Shown here one piece after another: positions 11,958 to 23,434 of a stretch of DNA of 64,000 nt. The notes beneath the pieces were generated by a model. It ran no database searches and was not told where the DNA came from. It saw only the letters and a program-made list of their open reading frames with translations. The number at the start of each line of letters is the position of its first letter. The stretch's first letter is position 1. The stretch comes from Rhipidocladum racemiflorum (Eukaryota; Streptophyta; Magnoliopsida; Poales; Poaceae): assembly GCA_036346355.1 (NCBI GenBank), contig CM070588.1, forward strand, positions 14,183,914-14,247,913. The letters are read 5' to 3'. The translations under genes and the position numbers were made by a program.

Positions 11958-12856
11958 TGTTGAATATCTAGGTATTATTTTAATTTCAGATTTGAATATG
12001 AACCATAATTCCAAAATCATAAAAAAGAACAGGCTAGACAAAAGAAACCACATGTCTCTGAAAAGTAGATCTAGAAACGTTGTGCACGAGATGAACAGTG
12101 GGAAAATACGAGAATTCTTACGATGGGCTTGATGATGAAAAGGATGCAGTCGAGCGATCGTCAGTAGAGGAAGTAGTCGACGCAGAGGAAGCTCGAGCGG
12201 TCGCGCAGTTGCGCTGCCCAGAAACCTTATTGCTGCCCCCGTGCAGGTTCTCGCTGCGGCAATGGTTCGGAGATCCCGCTCTCCTTGCCTCGCGGTGCAC
12301 GCCGAGAGGAAGGTCGGCGAAGAACGAGCAGCACGAAGACGCAACACAGGTCACAGTGGATGAACGCGAGTGCCAGAGCAAAAATCTCTCCATCAGTCTG
12401 GACGTCTCCAGACCTTATAGCCTCGCATCAGTAACGGTCAATAAATTGACCGTTACAGCACCATTATACACTAGTAACTGCTGTCATCAAATTACTGTTT
12501 CTATTGGAAACTGACGCCATTATCATGGCTGTTTCAATTCTCAGTAAATGACTCAGAGAGAAATCAAAATAAAAGGGTTTAAACGTGCCAGGATTTAATC
12601 CACTGCACGGCGACTCGCGAAGTCCCAAGTCACGCGGGAAAAATACGCGGAAATACGCGGTAATTCGCGAAATACGCGCGCGCGCGTGCGTGTGACTTTA
12701 GCCGTGCTCCTCACCCTTCCATATACCTCATTACAAGGCATGGTGGGAGCTCTCCCTTTTAAATTGGTACTCTCCCCTCTCAATTAGCAATATGGTACTA
12801 TTCTTTGTAGCTTTGGCATTAGAGATTAATGGGCCACACTTGCCTTATTTCTAACA
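11958..12856 (-). repeat. 5' LTR of element E (899 bp)
   Basis: Direct repeat of 6588-7466. The primer site beside it is not standard: no initiator-Met complement directly abuts the LTR, and the nearest match (TTGGTAT on the minus strand) starts about 14 bases inside. Confidence 0.93.
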
Positions 12857-12861
12857 GTTTC

Positions 12862-13458
12862 AACAGTCCGACACCTGAGAACAATCCAAAACACTCTTTT
12901 ATTCATTAATTTGTTTTAGTAGACATGCTTCATTACTTAATTGACATAAATTTTATAATCTGCTTTATCTCTTTGATTATGTTAATCTTGCTATATTTGA
13001 ATTATGTTTATCATCATATTGTTATTTAGGATTAGTATTATATACTTGTTCTTATTATCGTATTATCTACAACATCTTCAACTTCCTGACCTCCAAAAGA
13101 GATGCGTTCTTCAACTTGCTTCTTCCATCTTGTATCGGTGTTTATTTGTATGCCCTGTGTATTTCAGTTTTTTCGTGTATTTCATTGATTTTGGTTGATT
13201 TGGGTCAATCAAAAATTCTGAGATGGGGGGTTTCCCCTGCTAGCACAAAAAAAAACATCACATTTTGAGGTAAAAAAAATTATTAGAAGTTTATCGTAAC
13301 TATTTTCGCTCTGATGCAGATGGCCAATCAACGTTGTTCGATGGATCGACGAGGCCATCGTTCACAATCATAGGAGACTGTTAATACTGAAGTAGATGGA
13401 GGGCCTGTTGAAACCGAAGTCGATGGTTGTGATTAATTTCCTCCAAGAGCAAGGCTAA
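12862..13458. other. Unassigned sequence, right flank of element E
   Basis: Continues the host sequence interrupted by element E. AT-rich in the first half. No supported gene; a short stretch near 13320-13420 looks codon-like but has stops. Confidence 0.45.
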
Positions 13459-13702
13459 CTAGTTACATGCCCGTGCGTTGCTACGAAAAACAAAATTGAT
13501 AACGAAAAATAAAGATTAAAAAATAAAAAAAATATTATTTCGCAAGATCAAACATCTATCTTTAACGTTTCTTGCGGAAAATTGGCTAATTAAAGCAACG
13601 CTTCGTTTCTGCGTAGGACAATTAAGCGAGGGCAATTAGCGGCAATTAATGGCGTGGGAAGAAACGGACCAACGGCAAGTCTTTGCTTTAGAATAGTAGA
13701 GA
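13459..13702 (-). mobile_element. Non-autonomous Helitron (244 bp)
   Basis: On the minus strand it begins TCTCTACTATTC (5' end at 13702) and ends ACTAG (3' end at 13459). Just inside the 3' end is a GC-rich CGTAGCAACGCACGGG segment that can form the short terminal hairpin. It lies between A and T, the Helitron target. There are no terminal inverted repeats and no coding capacity. The TCTCTACTA start and CTAG end match known grass Helitron ends. Confidence 0.75.
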
Positions 13703-14640
13703 TAATATAGCTCACTGCTGGCTATATGTGATTGCCATATCATACACAGGCGTCTAAAAGCTCACCCATATAATAAGTTAGCTGTAGAAACAATCTACAC
13801 ATTAAGCTGGCTGTTGAACAATAGCCCACTTCTTCTCTCTCTTCTCTTCTCTTTCTTCCAACAAAGCAAAAATATGATGTGGCAGCTCTTATAGCTCACT
13901 TATGTCACCTTATTATACTTTTATTATACTTGCTCTAAAGTAGGAAGAACAAAAAGAACGATCTACGACGGTAGATTGGATCCATGGTAAGCAATTACAA
14001 ACAAGCCAAAAAGGATGCTGGAAATTCATCGGATGGAACTGACAACACATCGTGAGATTGCATAGTAAGAAATCAATGACGTATCTTGACTGCATAAGAC
14101 AAGAACTAACCTCGGTGTGCAGAAACCAAATGGGCTGAGAGAAGGATTCGGCCAGCACTAGCAGTTGAGCAAACGTTGGCGCTAAGTGCAATAAGCAAGT
14201 GATGGAGCATATATATGGAGCTAAATGCCTAACGGCTAGTTTTCGAGGCACAAACTTTTTAAAAAATAACAATTTATGTTCTAGAGTTTCTATGCTTTTT
14301 ATGTGGTGCAATCAAACACCATACTAAGCAAATTCGCATGAGTTTCATTCATGTAGTATTCATAAAGCCAGGGCGTTGCAATCCTACGTTTTTTTTTTCC
14401 CATACCTACGTTTTCCAAATCATGGAAATTAAAGGGGTCCCTAAAATCATCCCAACATGTTCTAACTAACTTCCGTGATATTGTTGTCGAATGTTTTTTT
14501 ATTTTCTGAAAGACATTGCTGTTGAACGTCGATGTCGTTTCCCAATCGCTTCGTAGTTTCGCAGCTGGCCACCCATTTTGGTTCGGTCGGCCTCACATTG
14601 TATGCGTGCAATAACTCTGACGTTTAGCTGAAGGAAACTT
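13703..14640. other. Intergenic sequence, possible MITE at 13703-13935
   Basis: TATAGCTCACTGCTGGCTATAT near 13708 and CTTATAGCTCACTTATGTCACC near 13890, with a terminal GTATAATA-type motif, resemble the ends of a grass MITE. I cannot pair clean terminal repeats. The rest (13936-14640) shows no gene. Confidence 0.35.
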
Positions 14641-15391
14641 TGGGCACGAGATGGCAAGCTGCCATCAACAGTTCAGCACTAGGCTCGTCGTTTCTCTCTC
14701 TAAAGCGTCATGAATAGACTAGGAGCATGGGTTTTCTCCTCTCAAAGAGGGGAAAGGAATCACGCCTGCTGCAGCACCCTCGAGTGGAGTCGAGCCGGAG
14801 ATTTCTGGTTTCACCTGGCGCCAAGACGGTCACTATTGGCCGGCTGCCATCGGCCGGTGCAGCGGAAGCGTCCGTGCGAGCGTTTTGGCATCGGATCCAA
14901 GCGTCGGTCTGATCTGGGCAAGTTTGATCGCAAGCGCCTCCGGGGATTGCGACGCTGTTGCCGCCGCCGCGATGGACGCGTGTGATGCTCGCCCCGGCGC
15001 GGCGTCCCCCGCTTGCTCGCCGGGCTGATCCGCGCGCGATGATGTCGAAACACGACTCACCCGCGGCGACCCCAACCACCGAAAGGCCGCCTGAGCTGCC
15101 GCGCGGAAGCACCTGCCCCAGCGAAGATCTCCCGTGCCGAATCCCTCTGACGTCCCCCCACCCCAGCCCACGCCGCTAACAGAGCAGAAAGCCACCCCGC
15201 GCGCGCCGACTCCGCTCGTGCCATTTCTAAGCTGACACCGCCGCGCTGGGCACCCGAATTAGCAGGCCCCCGCGACCGCATTGCCGGCGCGCGCCTCCGC
15301 GTGGCCAGATCTCGCGTGCGGCGCGCGCCTCGAGCCCCAAGGCCCACGGCCGGGCGCACTGCACTGGTTTCGCCCGCCCCGGCCGCACGCC
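14641..15391 (+). promoter_or_regulatory. Promoter and 5' leader region of the QWRF gene
   Basis: GC content rises sharply from about 14700 to the ATG at 15392, as in many grass genes with a GC-rich 5' end. Long frames occur on both strands here only because of the base composition. No clear TATA box or transcription start can be assigned. Confidence 0.5.
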
Positions 15392-18300
15392 ATGGCGGCG
15401 GCGCAGGACCCGCGACACTCCTCTCGCCCGCCGCTCGCCCCTGCCGCGCACGCGCCCAATTCCACCACCGCAACCTCTACCTCCCGCCGCGCCAAGCCCG
15501 TATCCTCCTCCCGCCACCTGTTCACCTCCTCTTCGTGCTCCGCTCGCCTCGCGAGCCCCGCATCCCACCCGCCCGCCTCGCCCCCACCTCCCGCCGCTAC
15601 GACGATGCGGCTGCGGAGCCTCTCCGTGTCGTTCCAGGGGGAGTCCTTCATCTACGAGACGCCCCGCGCACCCCCGCGCCGCGCGCCTGCTGGGTCGTCC
15701 CGGCGGAGGGGCGAGGCCGAGAACGAGCGGCCGCGGAACCCCGGCCAGGGGGCAAGGGGGGCGGCTAACGCGCTCGCGCGGAGCCTCGACTGCAGCCTCC
15801 ACCGCAAGGAGTCCATCCTCGCCGCTGTCCGCCTCCTCCGCAGCTCCATGGCATCCGACTCAGCCGCTTCCGACGCGGCCACCGACCACTCCGGTTCGTC
15901 CGACACCGACATCGCGTCGTCCGACTTGGGTAGCAACCCGGGGTGCGGGGGCACCACGCAGACCGCCGTCGCCACGCCAGCGAAGTTCTGGCAGGAAACT
16001 AACAGCCGCCTGCGCCGTCTCCCAGACTCCGGGCTGCCACACTATAGCTCCTCCGCCCGGAGGTCATTCTTGGATGGTTCAACATCGCCGCCGAGGCTGC
16101 CCGGAGCGTCGCCGTCCCGCAGCCAGGGGTCCCAGGGCTCAGCCAGTCCTTCACTCGGGCTGGACGGCAAGAAGGCAGGATTGCCGGCGAATGCGCCATC
16201 TATCATTAGTTTCGCCATGGAGGTGAGGAGGGCCAACAAGGGCGAGAATAAGATTGAGGAGGCGCACAGGCTGCGGCTGCTGGACAACCGGCATTTGCAG
16301 TGGCGGTGCGTCAATGCACGAGTGGACACCGCTCTCCTAGCGCGGAGCTGCGCTGCCGAGGTAAATCATGGCAACCTCTGTGGTTGCATTGTTCAGTAAT
16401 CTTAGCATGGTTATATGTTCAAACGGTTGTGTTCTTTGATAGCTCGTACGTATGTAATCAAGCATTCGTTTTACTTAGTACTTATTATAGGTTGTATCTA
16501 CTCTTGTAGTTGCTCGTAGTTGTAGTTGGTAGTGACATGGGTACTTTGTTGTTTATGCCTTGTATGTTCTGACTGTGTATCCCTGATGTGCAATATTTAG
16601 AAGTCTACACAGTTCAACACGTCCACAGCACTCCCCATCTTAAAATTATGTGCAACAATTGGTTATGACCTATGTAGCTGTAGGCAATGGTCATGTTTCA
16701 AAAAGCCATTTATGAGAAAAAATACACTGGACCATGGCTCGTATTGATTCTTGCTGGCAATCCATAAAATGCTCTGTTGCTAACTCAAATTCAAACAGGA
16801 TTTCCAGGAACTACTTTTCGGTGAGATTTCAAACCTGGTAATGGCCCGAAGGCATGCTTTCCTTCGCCATCTGGCAGACAGCATATTCGGGGATGGATAT
16901 GGCTAAGAGTTACGTCAAATAGTGGCAGTGATTAAAATTGCAAAAATTGGATTAAAAAGGTTATACAGATAATTCAAAGATCATAATGGGGGTAAAAAGG
17001 GGACAGACTTGGTGTTTTGGATTCATGACCTTTTGCTATTGAGATCAATGGAGAGGATAAATTGAGGAACAGATACCTCCTATCGCATTTTGTTAAGGAA
17101 AATTTCTTTTCCAACTTGTCAATCTTCATCAACTTTTCCTTCGATGGGCTTTTGCAATCAAAATATGAACAATATTGGCATCCATCAGATGTTGCAATTT
17201 ATGCTAAACTGAAATTGTGTTTGATCTTTTGGAGCTCCTAAACAATGCAAATGCACATGGAAGATCACTCAAAACCTATAAGCTAATGTGGTTAATGTCT
17301 CTATCCATGCCCAATGTTTTACCTGGAATGAACCTGCTGGGTGAGAAGGGACACATTTCTATAAGAAAGGTGTTGTTGTCTAATGTTGAGGTTTATGTGT
17401 ATACCAGAAGTGGTTTTGCATAAAGTACACCGAAACTGCTGGTTGATAATCCAACAAACTTATGGTTCATCTAATGTTGCTGTTTGAGGGTTAATACACC
17501 ATGTTGACTAGTTGGCTCGATAATAGCCAAATGTTTAGAACTTTTAGGTATGCCATTTTCCTTAACTTTGTAGCAACATTACATCCACATACTTTACTAT
17601 TTGATGCTAGATGTATTCATAAGTAGATCTATACATTTTCTTCAGCATACAATGGAATAAAGAAAGGAAACACTATCCCAAGTTTGCAAATTGAGGAAGT
17701 GCTTATTCACTTCCATAGGTCCATGTGTTCTGTCATGTCAAAATGAAGTTAGTCCAATTAAAAGCTTTCATACTTATACCATAGAAAGTTATATGTTTTT
17801 TGGTAGAGAAGGAAAGGATACATATGTCATGAACTCATATTTCAATTGCACTTTCAGAAAGCTCTACACAGCGCATGGAAAGATATCTCAGTATTACGTG
17901 ATAGTGTGAGTTTCAAAAAGAGCACGCTTCAGCTTCAAAAACAAAAACTCAAATTATTTGCCATTCTCAAAAGACAGGTAAATGATATGATAACTTACAG
18001 TCCTTTTTTCGCTCGGATTTCCATTTCCCAAAACATGCATTGGTATTGAAAACTCAAAATATATTTAATGTGTTCATTTTTTTATTGCTACATTTTCACT
18101 GAATATGTCTATACATTTGAAGCTAAGGTTTCAGCAATGAAAATGTTGACAAAAATTTAAACATGGGTCATCTCAAATACAAGAATAAAAGAACACTTTT
18201 CATCTTACTCTGAGAGATGACTGGAATGATAGCAGTAGGACTTCTGCTGTAGGTCAGAATATAGTAGATCAAGAATATTGTTGGTCAGGATATAGTAGGG

Positions 18301-20113
18301 AAGATCATGTTTTATAAATTTGAGGTTAGTCCTAAAAAAGGTTGCGGTATTTGTTTTCATTTCTGTATTATGGAGCATGAAAATTACAATAATGTGAAAG
18401 TGCGAGCAATCATCATTACAGTACTGAAGAGCATAGATGTAAATTCTGCACTGCCAATGAAGTTGAAGAAATTAATTAGTGAAATATGAAAAAAGGAGAA
18501 ATAGATAAGGGAAACAATTTGTCATAATCCAAAAAAACCCTGACAGCTTTTTCTTTGTGAAAATTAAACTATTTCATTTCACTTCAAGTCCATATCTCCC
18601 CTCTATTGTGGGTGCCACACATGATCATTATTTACACACTTGTGTAACTTGTGAGCAGCCATAAGCTGACTAGGCTACCTCTACTGTCACTGCACCTTTA
18701 TATAGTCAATTAGATAGTGCACCTAGAAGAGATATCGTGTCTAAATGGAGTGAACACATTCTTGGGGTATTCATGGGTGCATGTTGGGCATGACTTTTTC
18801 TTAAAGAGGTTTACATCCAAATTGACGATAGGAGGGTTATCTTGGAGAAAATGCAGTTTTAAGGTCTTTTAGAAATTGACCAAATTACAAGAGGGCGTTA
18901 GGAAATTTCGCTGTAGAAAAAGTCAAATTTATTTTGTCCCCTTATCATTGTCCTCTTCTATATATTTGGTTAACTCTGTTATCCACAAATTTAATTTAGT
19001 CTATTTGACATGGTCAGATTTCATACCTAGAGGAGTGGTCTCATATTGAAAATTGTCATTCGAGTTCTTTGTCAGCGGCAGTTAAAGCATTAGAGGCTAG
19101 CACCATCCGTCTTCCCATTGTTGATGGGGCTAAGGTCAGGAATTTTCTGATCTAGTCGTACTGAAACTGCGTTCATTTGTTAATTGTGCAAACTATGTTG
19201 TTCGCATGTTGAGCAGGCTGATGCCCAAGGTGTCAAGGAGGTTGTTAGCTCAGCAGTTGATGTAATGAATACGATGGCGTCCTCAATGTGTTCTTTATTG
19301 TCAAAGGTACCTTTATTCATCCTACCCTTTTTAAAATTTAAGTAGAAACTTTGCTTGTGTCCTTTTCTGTAATATATGTCTTTATTGTATGTACAATTTG
19401 ATTGTGTGATTATGTGAAAATTTTTATTATCTAAACCTATTGTCAAAGAAATGCGATCATGATACTTAGTCCTTTACCTGTACCCACAAACAAGGATGGG
19501 GAAAAAACAAATCTCCTATTAAATATTGTGTGTAAGCTAGATAGCATTGCTGTAAAAACGAGTAGTTTTCATTGTGCGGACATGCAGATCAATCTCACAG
19601 CAATCACATAATCCTTAGTAGTTTATGATGCAGATATACTCTTTACTAGATCTATTTTTTTATGATGAGGGGTCCTATTTATAGACTAAGGTGGGAAACC
19701 CTGCACAGTTAATTTGGTAAATGTCCTCACATAATATACTTGGCAATTGCCCTAAGAGGTCATATTCTTTATGACAAATATAGCTGCAGACATTGTTTCT
19801 GGTTTCTGCTCTCTGTCGTGATTTCTTTGAATGGTCAACAGGTAGAAGGAACGAGTTCCATGATGTTCGAGCTTGCTGAAGTGGCAGCACAAGAACACAT
19901 GTTGTTGGATGAATCAAGAGACCTCTTTTCTGCAGTAGCAGTCATGCATGTAAGCACTTTTACTATTTAATCTTTTTTTATTCAATTCGATAGTTAATTT
20001 TTTATTTTTTGAATTTCTATATTCATGTCATACTTGAAAAACAGGTTAAACAATGTAGCTTGCAAGCTCATATTCTACAAGGAAAGCAAAAGCTTGGTCA
20101 AATGCAATTGTAG
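15392..20113 (+). CDS. QWRF motif-containing protein (DUF566, augmin subunit 8-like), six exons
   Basis: Exons, all phase 0 with GT-AG introns: 15392-16360, 17858-17977, 19018-19134, 19217-19306, 19842-19949 and 20045-20113, giving 490 residues. The start ATG (CACGCCATGGCG) has a good context. Residues 1-70 are Ser/Pro/Ala-rich and basic. The family motif RLRSLSVSFQGESF lies at 73-86, a Ser-rich middle follows, and the C-terminal domain begins near 270 (ISFAMEVRRANKGENKIEEAHRLRLL). The name-giving motif reads QWRC at 303-306 instead of QWRF. Downstream exons give the conserved helical part (LRDSVSFKK, YLEEWSHIE, ALEASTIRLPIV, SSAVDVMNTM, SLLSK). Known family members (AtAUG8, EDE1, SCO3) bind microtubules and recruit augmin; that role here is inference. 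Length is close to the shorter members. No break is seen. Confidence 0.9.
16361..17857 (+). other. Intron 1 of the QWRF gene (1497 bp)
   Basis: Donor GTAAAT at 16361, acceptor TTTCAG ending at 17857. It is the longest intron and AT-rich. A 40-codon frame near 16790-16905 has no recognised similarity. Confidence 0.8.
17978..19017 (+). other. Intron 2 of the QWRF gene (1040 bp)
   Basis: Donor GTAAAT at 17978, acceptor GGTCAG ending at 19017. No inserted element recognised. Introns 3 (19135-19216), 4 (19307-19841) and 5 (19950-20044) are shorter and likewise plain. Confidence 0.8.
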
Positions 20114-20531
20114 ATCAATTTGTACAGCAACCTCTGTGGTCACTAACATCACACGGCCTGATGTTTTCTATCTGGGAGACTGCTACCAACAGAAACCTGT
20201 AACCATATGTTGATAGTGCGAACACTGAACATCATCCAAATATGTTTGATCTCACGTTTATAGACTATACTTTTTTTGTTCGGTGTGCATATTATAGAAA
20301 GTTTACCTAAAGTGCTTGTAGATGATATATATGGAAAACTCAATGTTGACCTATTATCCTCTTTTGATTGCATATATATGAACTTTTGATGTCAACCATT
20401 TTGTAATGCATCTGTGATTTCTCAGTGGACATTCCTTATGTTTTTCCAAATGTCCTAATATGTGATCTCTCAGTCGACATTTCCACGAGACAACACTTTT
20501 TCTAATGTTTCATTGCTTTTCAATCAACTTT
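20114..20531 (+). other. Presumed 3' UTR and downstream flank of the QWRF gene
   Basis: Begins after the TAG at 20111-20113. No canonical poly(A) site can be fixed from the sequence alone. Confidence 0.45.
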
Positions 20532-20773
20532 CACTACTACAGATAATAACATCACAGACGGTTTTTCGAACTGTTTGTAATCATGTGTCAGTAATATAAC
20601 AACATATCACAGACGGTTTGACCACCGTCTATGATATAAACATCACAGATGAATCTAGTTAGAAACCGTCTGTGATACTACACCATCACAGATAGTTTCT
20701 AAATAGAACCGTCTGTGATACTATAACATCATAAAACGGTTTCTAATTAGAACCATTTGTGATCCTTTTTTTT
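20532..20773. mobile_element. CACTA-like transposon terminus with sub-terminal repeats
   Basis: Starts CACTACTACAGA at 20532, like a CACTA terminal repeat. Short repeats follow in both orientations: ATCACAGACGGTTT near 20560 and 20617, and its reverse complement form AAACCGTCTGTGAT near 20673 and 20716, plus degenerate copies. Dense sub-terminal repeats of this kind bind CACTA transposases in other plants. The opposite end (TCTGTAGTAGTG) is not found, so the element is truncated or diverged. Confidence 0.6.
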
Positions 20774-21420
20774 CCTACACTTCCAACAGAACTTCTATCG
20801 TTAGTATTTATTGTTCGAAATTTTTATCTGTTTAGATATTTCTGCAACGATATTTATAAGGCACAACCAGTTATAGATTTTGTAATTGAATAACTAAACA
20901 TCCTAGATGCATTGAGGTAACAACTTGTCTGATCAGTATTGTCTTAAAATATGAACATTTGTAGTGCTTTTATCTCCTAGTTTATTATAATATTGATGGA
21001 TTCTAAGGTAAAAAATCTATTTTATTCCACAGTTAGAGTTAACTCTATACGATGAGTTAATGAACTATGTAATTTGAGAAGCTAGTCTGCCTATGCTATT
21101 CTCGTTCGGGGATAAGGATGAAGTGGAAGCGATAAATCAGAGCATGACAGCGTTCATGACGAACTGTGGAATGAAATGGATTTTGCCTTCGAATCCATTA
21201 ACATTATAATAAGAAGGGAGATAAAAGCGCTATAAATGTTCATATTTTAAGACGATCATGATCAAATAAGCTGTTGCCTCGATGCATCTATGATGTTTAG
21301 ATATTCAATTACAAAATATATAACTAGTTGTGCCTTGTAAATGTCGTTACAGAAATATCTAAGCAGAAAAAATTTTGAATAACAGATACTAACGATGGAA
21401 GTTCTGCTGAGGGGTGTAGG
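20774..21420. repeat. Large imperfect inverted repeat (about 260-bp arms)
   Basis: Left arm 20774-21034 starts CCTACACTTCCAACAGAACT; the reverse complement of right arm 21162-21420 starts CCTACACCCCTCAGCAGAACT. Both continue through GATATTTCTG, AAGGCACAAC, GTAATTGAATA, CTTAAAATATGAACATTT, TTTATCTCC and ATTCCACAGTT. The arms match at most positions by eye. The 127-bp spacer includes a 43-codon open stretch of unknown origin. It directly follows the CACTA-like end and is probably the inner part of that element. Confidence 0.75.
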
Positions 21421-21839
21421 AAAAATTCTACAAGACCATTGTGAATGTAGCAATATAGTGTTGATATGAAATCGCCAGTTGTTATTAGTTCGAAAATCAT
21501 GTGAGGATTGGCATTCAATGGCAACATACAACAGTAGCCTGTATGAGAATTGGAAGCCTTTTTATCTTCAATAGTAATTAATTTCGAAAATAATTAAAAG
21601 GATGGGACCACGTCATATGTCTTATTAAACCTCTAACCAAATTCCAGCACCTTGTTTTCTCTCTCCTCCCACCATGGCCAAGTTTTGAAGAGCTCTAATC
21701 TCATCCGTTTAGCCTTCAAATTCTTGTCCATTATGTGTGCCGCCTTATACTCGACTAATTCCCTTGATTATCCATCCTAACACTCTTTATTTTAAGATAA
21801 AATTTAGTTTTACTCGAATCGGACTCTTCTTTAAAATAA
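21421..21839. other. Unassigned sequence
   Basis: No supported gene. It probably includes the outer part of the LTR that follows, whose left edge I cannot fix. Confidence 0.4.
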
Positions 21840-23434
21840 TTGTATGTATCTCTAAGAACCACCTCGAGCCTATTTAAAGAGAGCATCAGGATCCCCTCTC
21901 ATTGCTCTACCCGTTCCTCCACTCATCCTAACCTAGTATGCTCTCGTTTGCTTGGAACACGTTGGCATTTGGAGCACGAACCAGAAGTCGCCGACGTGCT
22001 CATGCAAGGTTCCCGGAGCATGTGTCACAGCGTGACCCTTGTTATTGTGAAGGTAACCCCTCAAACAATTTTAAGTTTGGTGAATCATAGACGATGAATT
22101 TTACATTTTACCGAACTGTCTTCGTAGTTGTTCATCACAGTATTGTGTCACCATTGTTGCCTCTCCACCGTAACCGAAGCCATCGTCGAATTCGCCACGT
22201 CGAGACCTTCGTAATGCTTCTCTTGGTTTATCCTTAGCTATAGTCTAGATTTTACACCATTGCTTTTGCTTGAAGTTTTGTTTTCGGTTCTTCATTCTGT
22301 ATAGACAACTCGAACGAGCCTTCCCCACCTAGCTACAGTACCACATGGTACTGTAGCAAAGAGTAGAGAGAAAATATACAAACATATTTTTATAAAATAT
22401 TATTTCGAATGCTGATATTGTATGGTAGCTCAAAATTTTATTTTTCATGAAAAAAATAATTTTAAAATTCAAAAACTATTTCTTTATTGATCTAGGTGAT
22501 TAAAATTCCAAAATTCCGTTTTCCCCATACGGACTCCGATTAAGGTGATTGCAGAGCCTAAAAATTTGTAAAATTAAGCTCTATTTAATGGTGAATTTTA
22601 TTTCTGAAGTGTGGTTGCTTTCTGTTTTGGTATTTATTTGGTATTCCTTTTTTGTTGCATGTAGACGTTGATCCCTAGGGAGTGAATACAGGATTTGAAG
22701 GCCAAGACTCAGCAACAGCAATTGATCAAAAAGGCAAGTCGTAGTCCTTGACCATGTTGGACCCATGTTTGTAAAAGTACTTTGTTTCATAAAATTGCAT
22801 GCTATTTGTTTACAAGTATTATTTACTGGGAATAGCTAAATACCTGATTATCATTATGTCACCTTGATTAATTGAGATGCCATGTATCCTTCATTACCCA
22901 AGGTTGGGTTATTTAATAGTTGAACATAATTGTAATACCAACATTGGGTTATCATAACTATGCTTAGACATGCTTAGTTGTACGATGGGTTCATGTTATA
23001 TGATGAGTTAATAATCTTAACTTAATGAGATATGGAATTGTGGTTGGTAACCACTATTGTAAAATATGTTGTACCATGGAAGGGTATGCCATTAGTCTTG
23101 GTTATACAAAATTATTTTCACTCGAGCAAGTGATCGTGTAATAAAGGGGGTGCCATTAGCACATTTGGGATGTGGTTGTCTTTCCTTAGTATACTTAAGG
23201 ACTTAATCTTGTGCACCATTGAATGGGCCTAACTGTACAATCACATGTCTGCTATGGGACGGACCTAGCTAATTAATTTGCAATATCTAAATTTTAGTAC
23301 TGTTGTGGTTGTGTGGGTTCCGGGATGGACGGGTAGACTCACATGGCGCAAGAGGGGGCCTTGAAGGGTGAAACCTTAGCGGGCAATACTGGGTTTAGAT
23401 AGAGCATTGTAAAGGCTTTGTCATTATATCTCTG
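21840..23434 (+). mobile_element. Gypsy LTR fragment L0, cut by insertion of G1
   Basis: Has the same order of blocks as the G1 LTR: a TATTTAAA box (21871-21878); a segment with CTCCGATTAAGGTGATT (22527); AGACGTTGATCCC (22665); GACCATGTTGGACCC (22749); ACTTAAGGACTTAATCTTG (23193); and ACCTTAGCGGGCAAT (23373). The last blocks match G1 LTR positions around 33480-33730. It stops abruptly at 23434 where TGTAACATCCC of G1 begins, so G1 inserted into it; the rest would lie beyond the window. Confidence 0.7.

Larger units (their letters stand above)
6588..12856 (-). mobile_element. Complete Ty1-copia LTR retrotransposon, element E
   Basis: A 6269-bp element with two LTRs (6588-7466 and 11958-12856), each reading TGTTGAAT...TTTCTAACA on the + strand. 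It is flanked by the exact duplication GTTTC (6583-6587 and 12857-12861). Coding is on the minus strand: gag next to the right LTR, then protease, integrase, reverse transcriptase and RNase H toward the left LTR, the copia gene order. The polypurine tract beside the left LTR reads GGTGGGGGAT on the minus strand. Gag-pol is broken by at least two or three single-base shifts. Much of the LTR-to-LTR difference falls at CAG/CTG sites (see findings). Confidence 0.95.

Noticed and set aside
14708..15802. Several long frames on the minus strand opposite the first QWRF exon
   Set aside because: They lie in very GC-rich DNA, overlap each other in all frames, are Arg/Ala/Gly-rich and lack known motifs. 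The plus-strand frame is supported by family motifs and spliced exons.
16790..16905. A 40-codon frame in intron 1 of the QWRF gene
   Set aside because: No splice-consistent connection to the conserved protein and no recognised motif; the exon 1 to exon 2 join already gives the conserved protein in phase.
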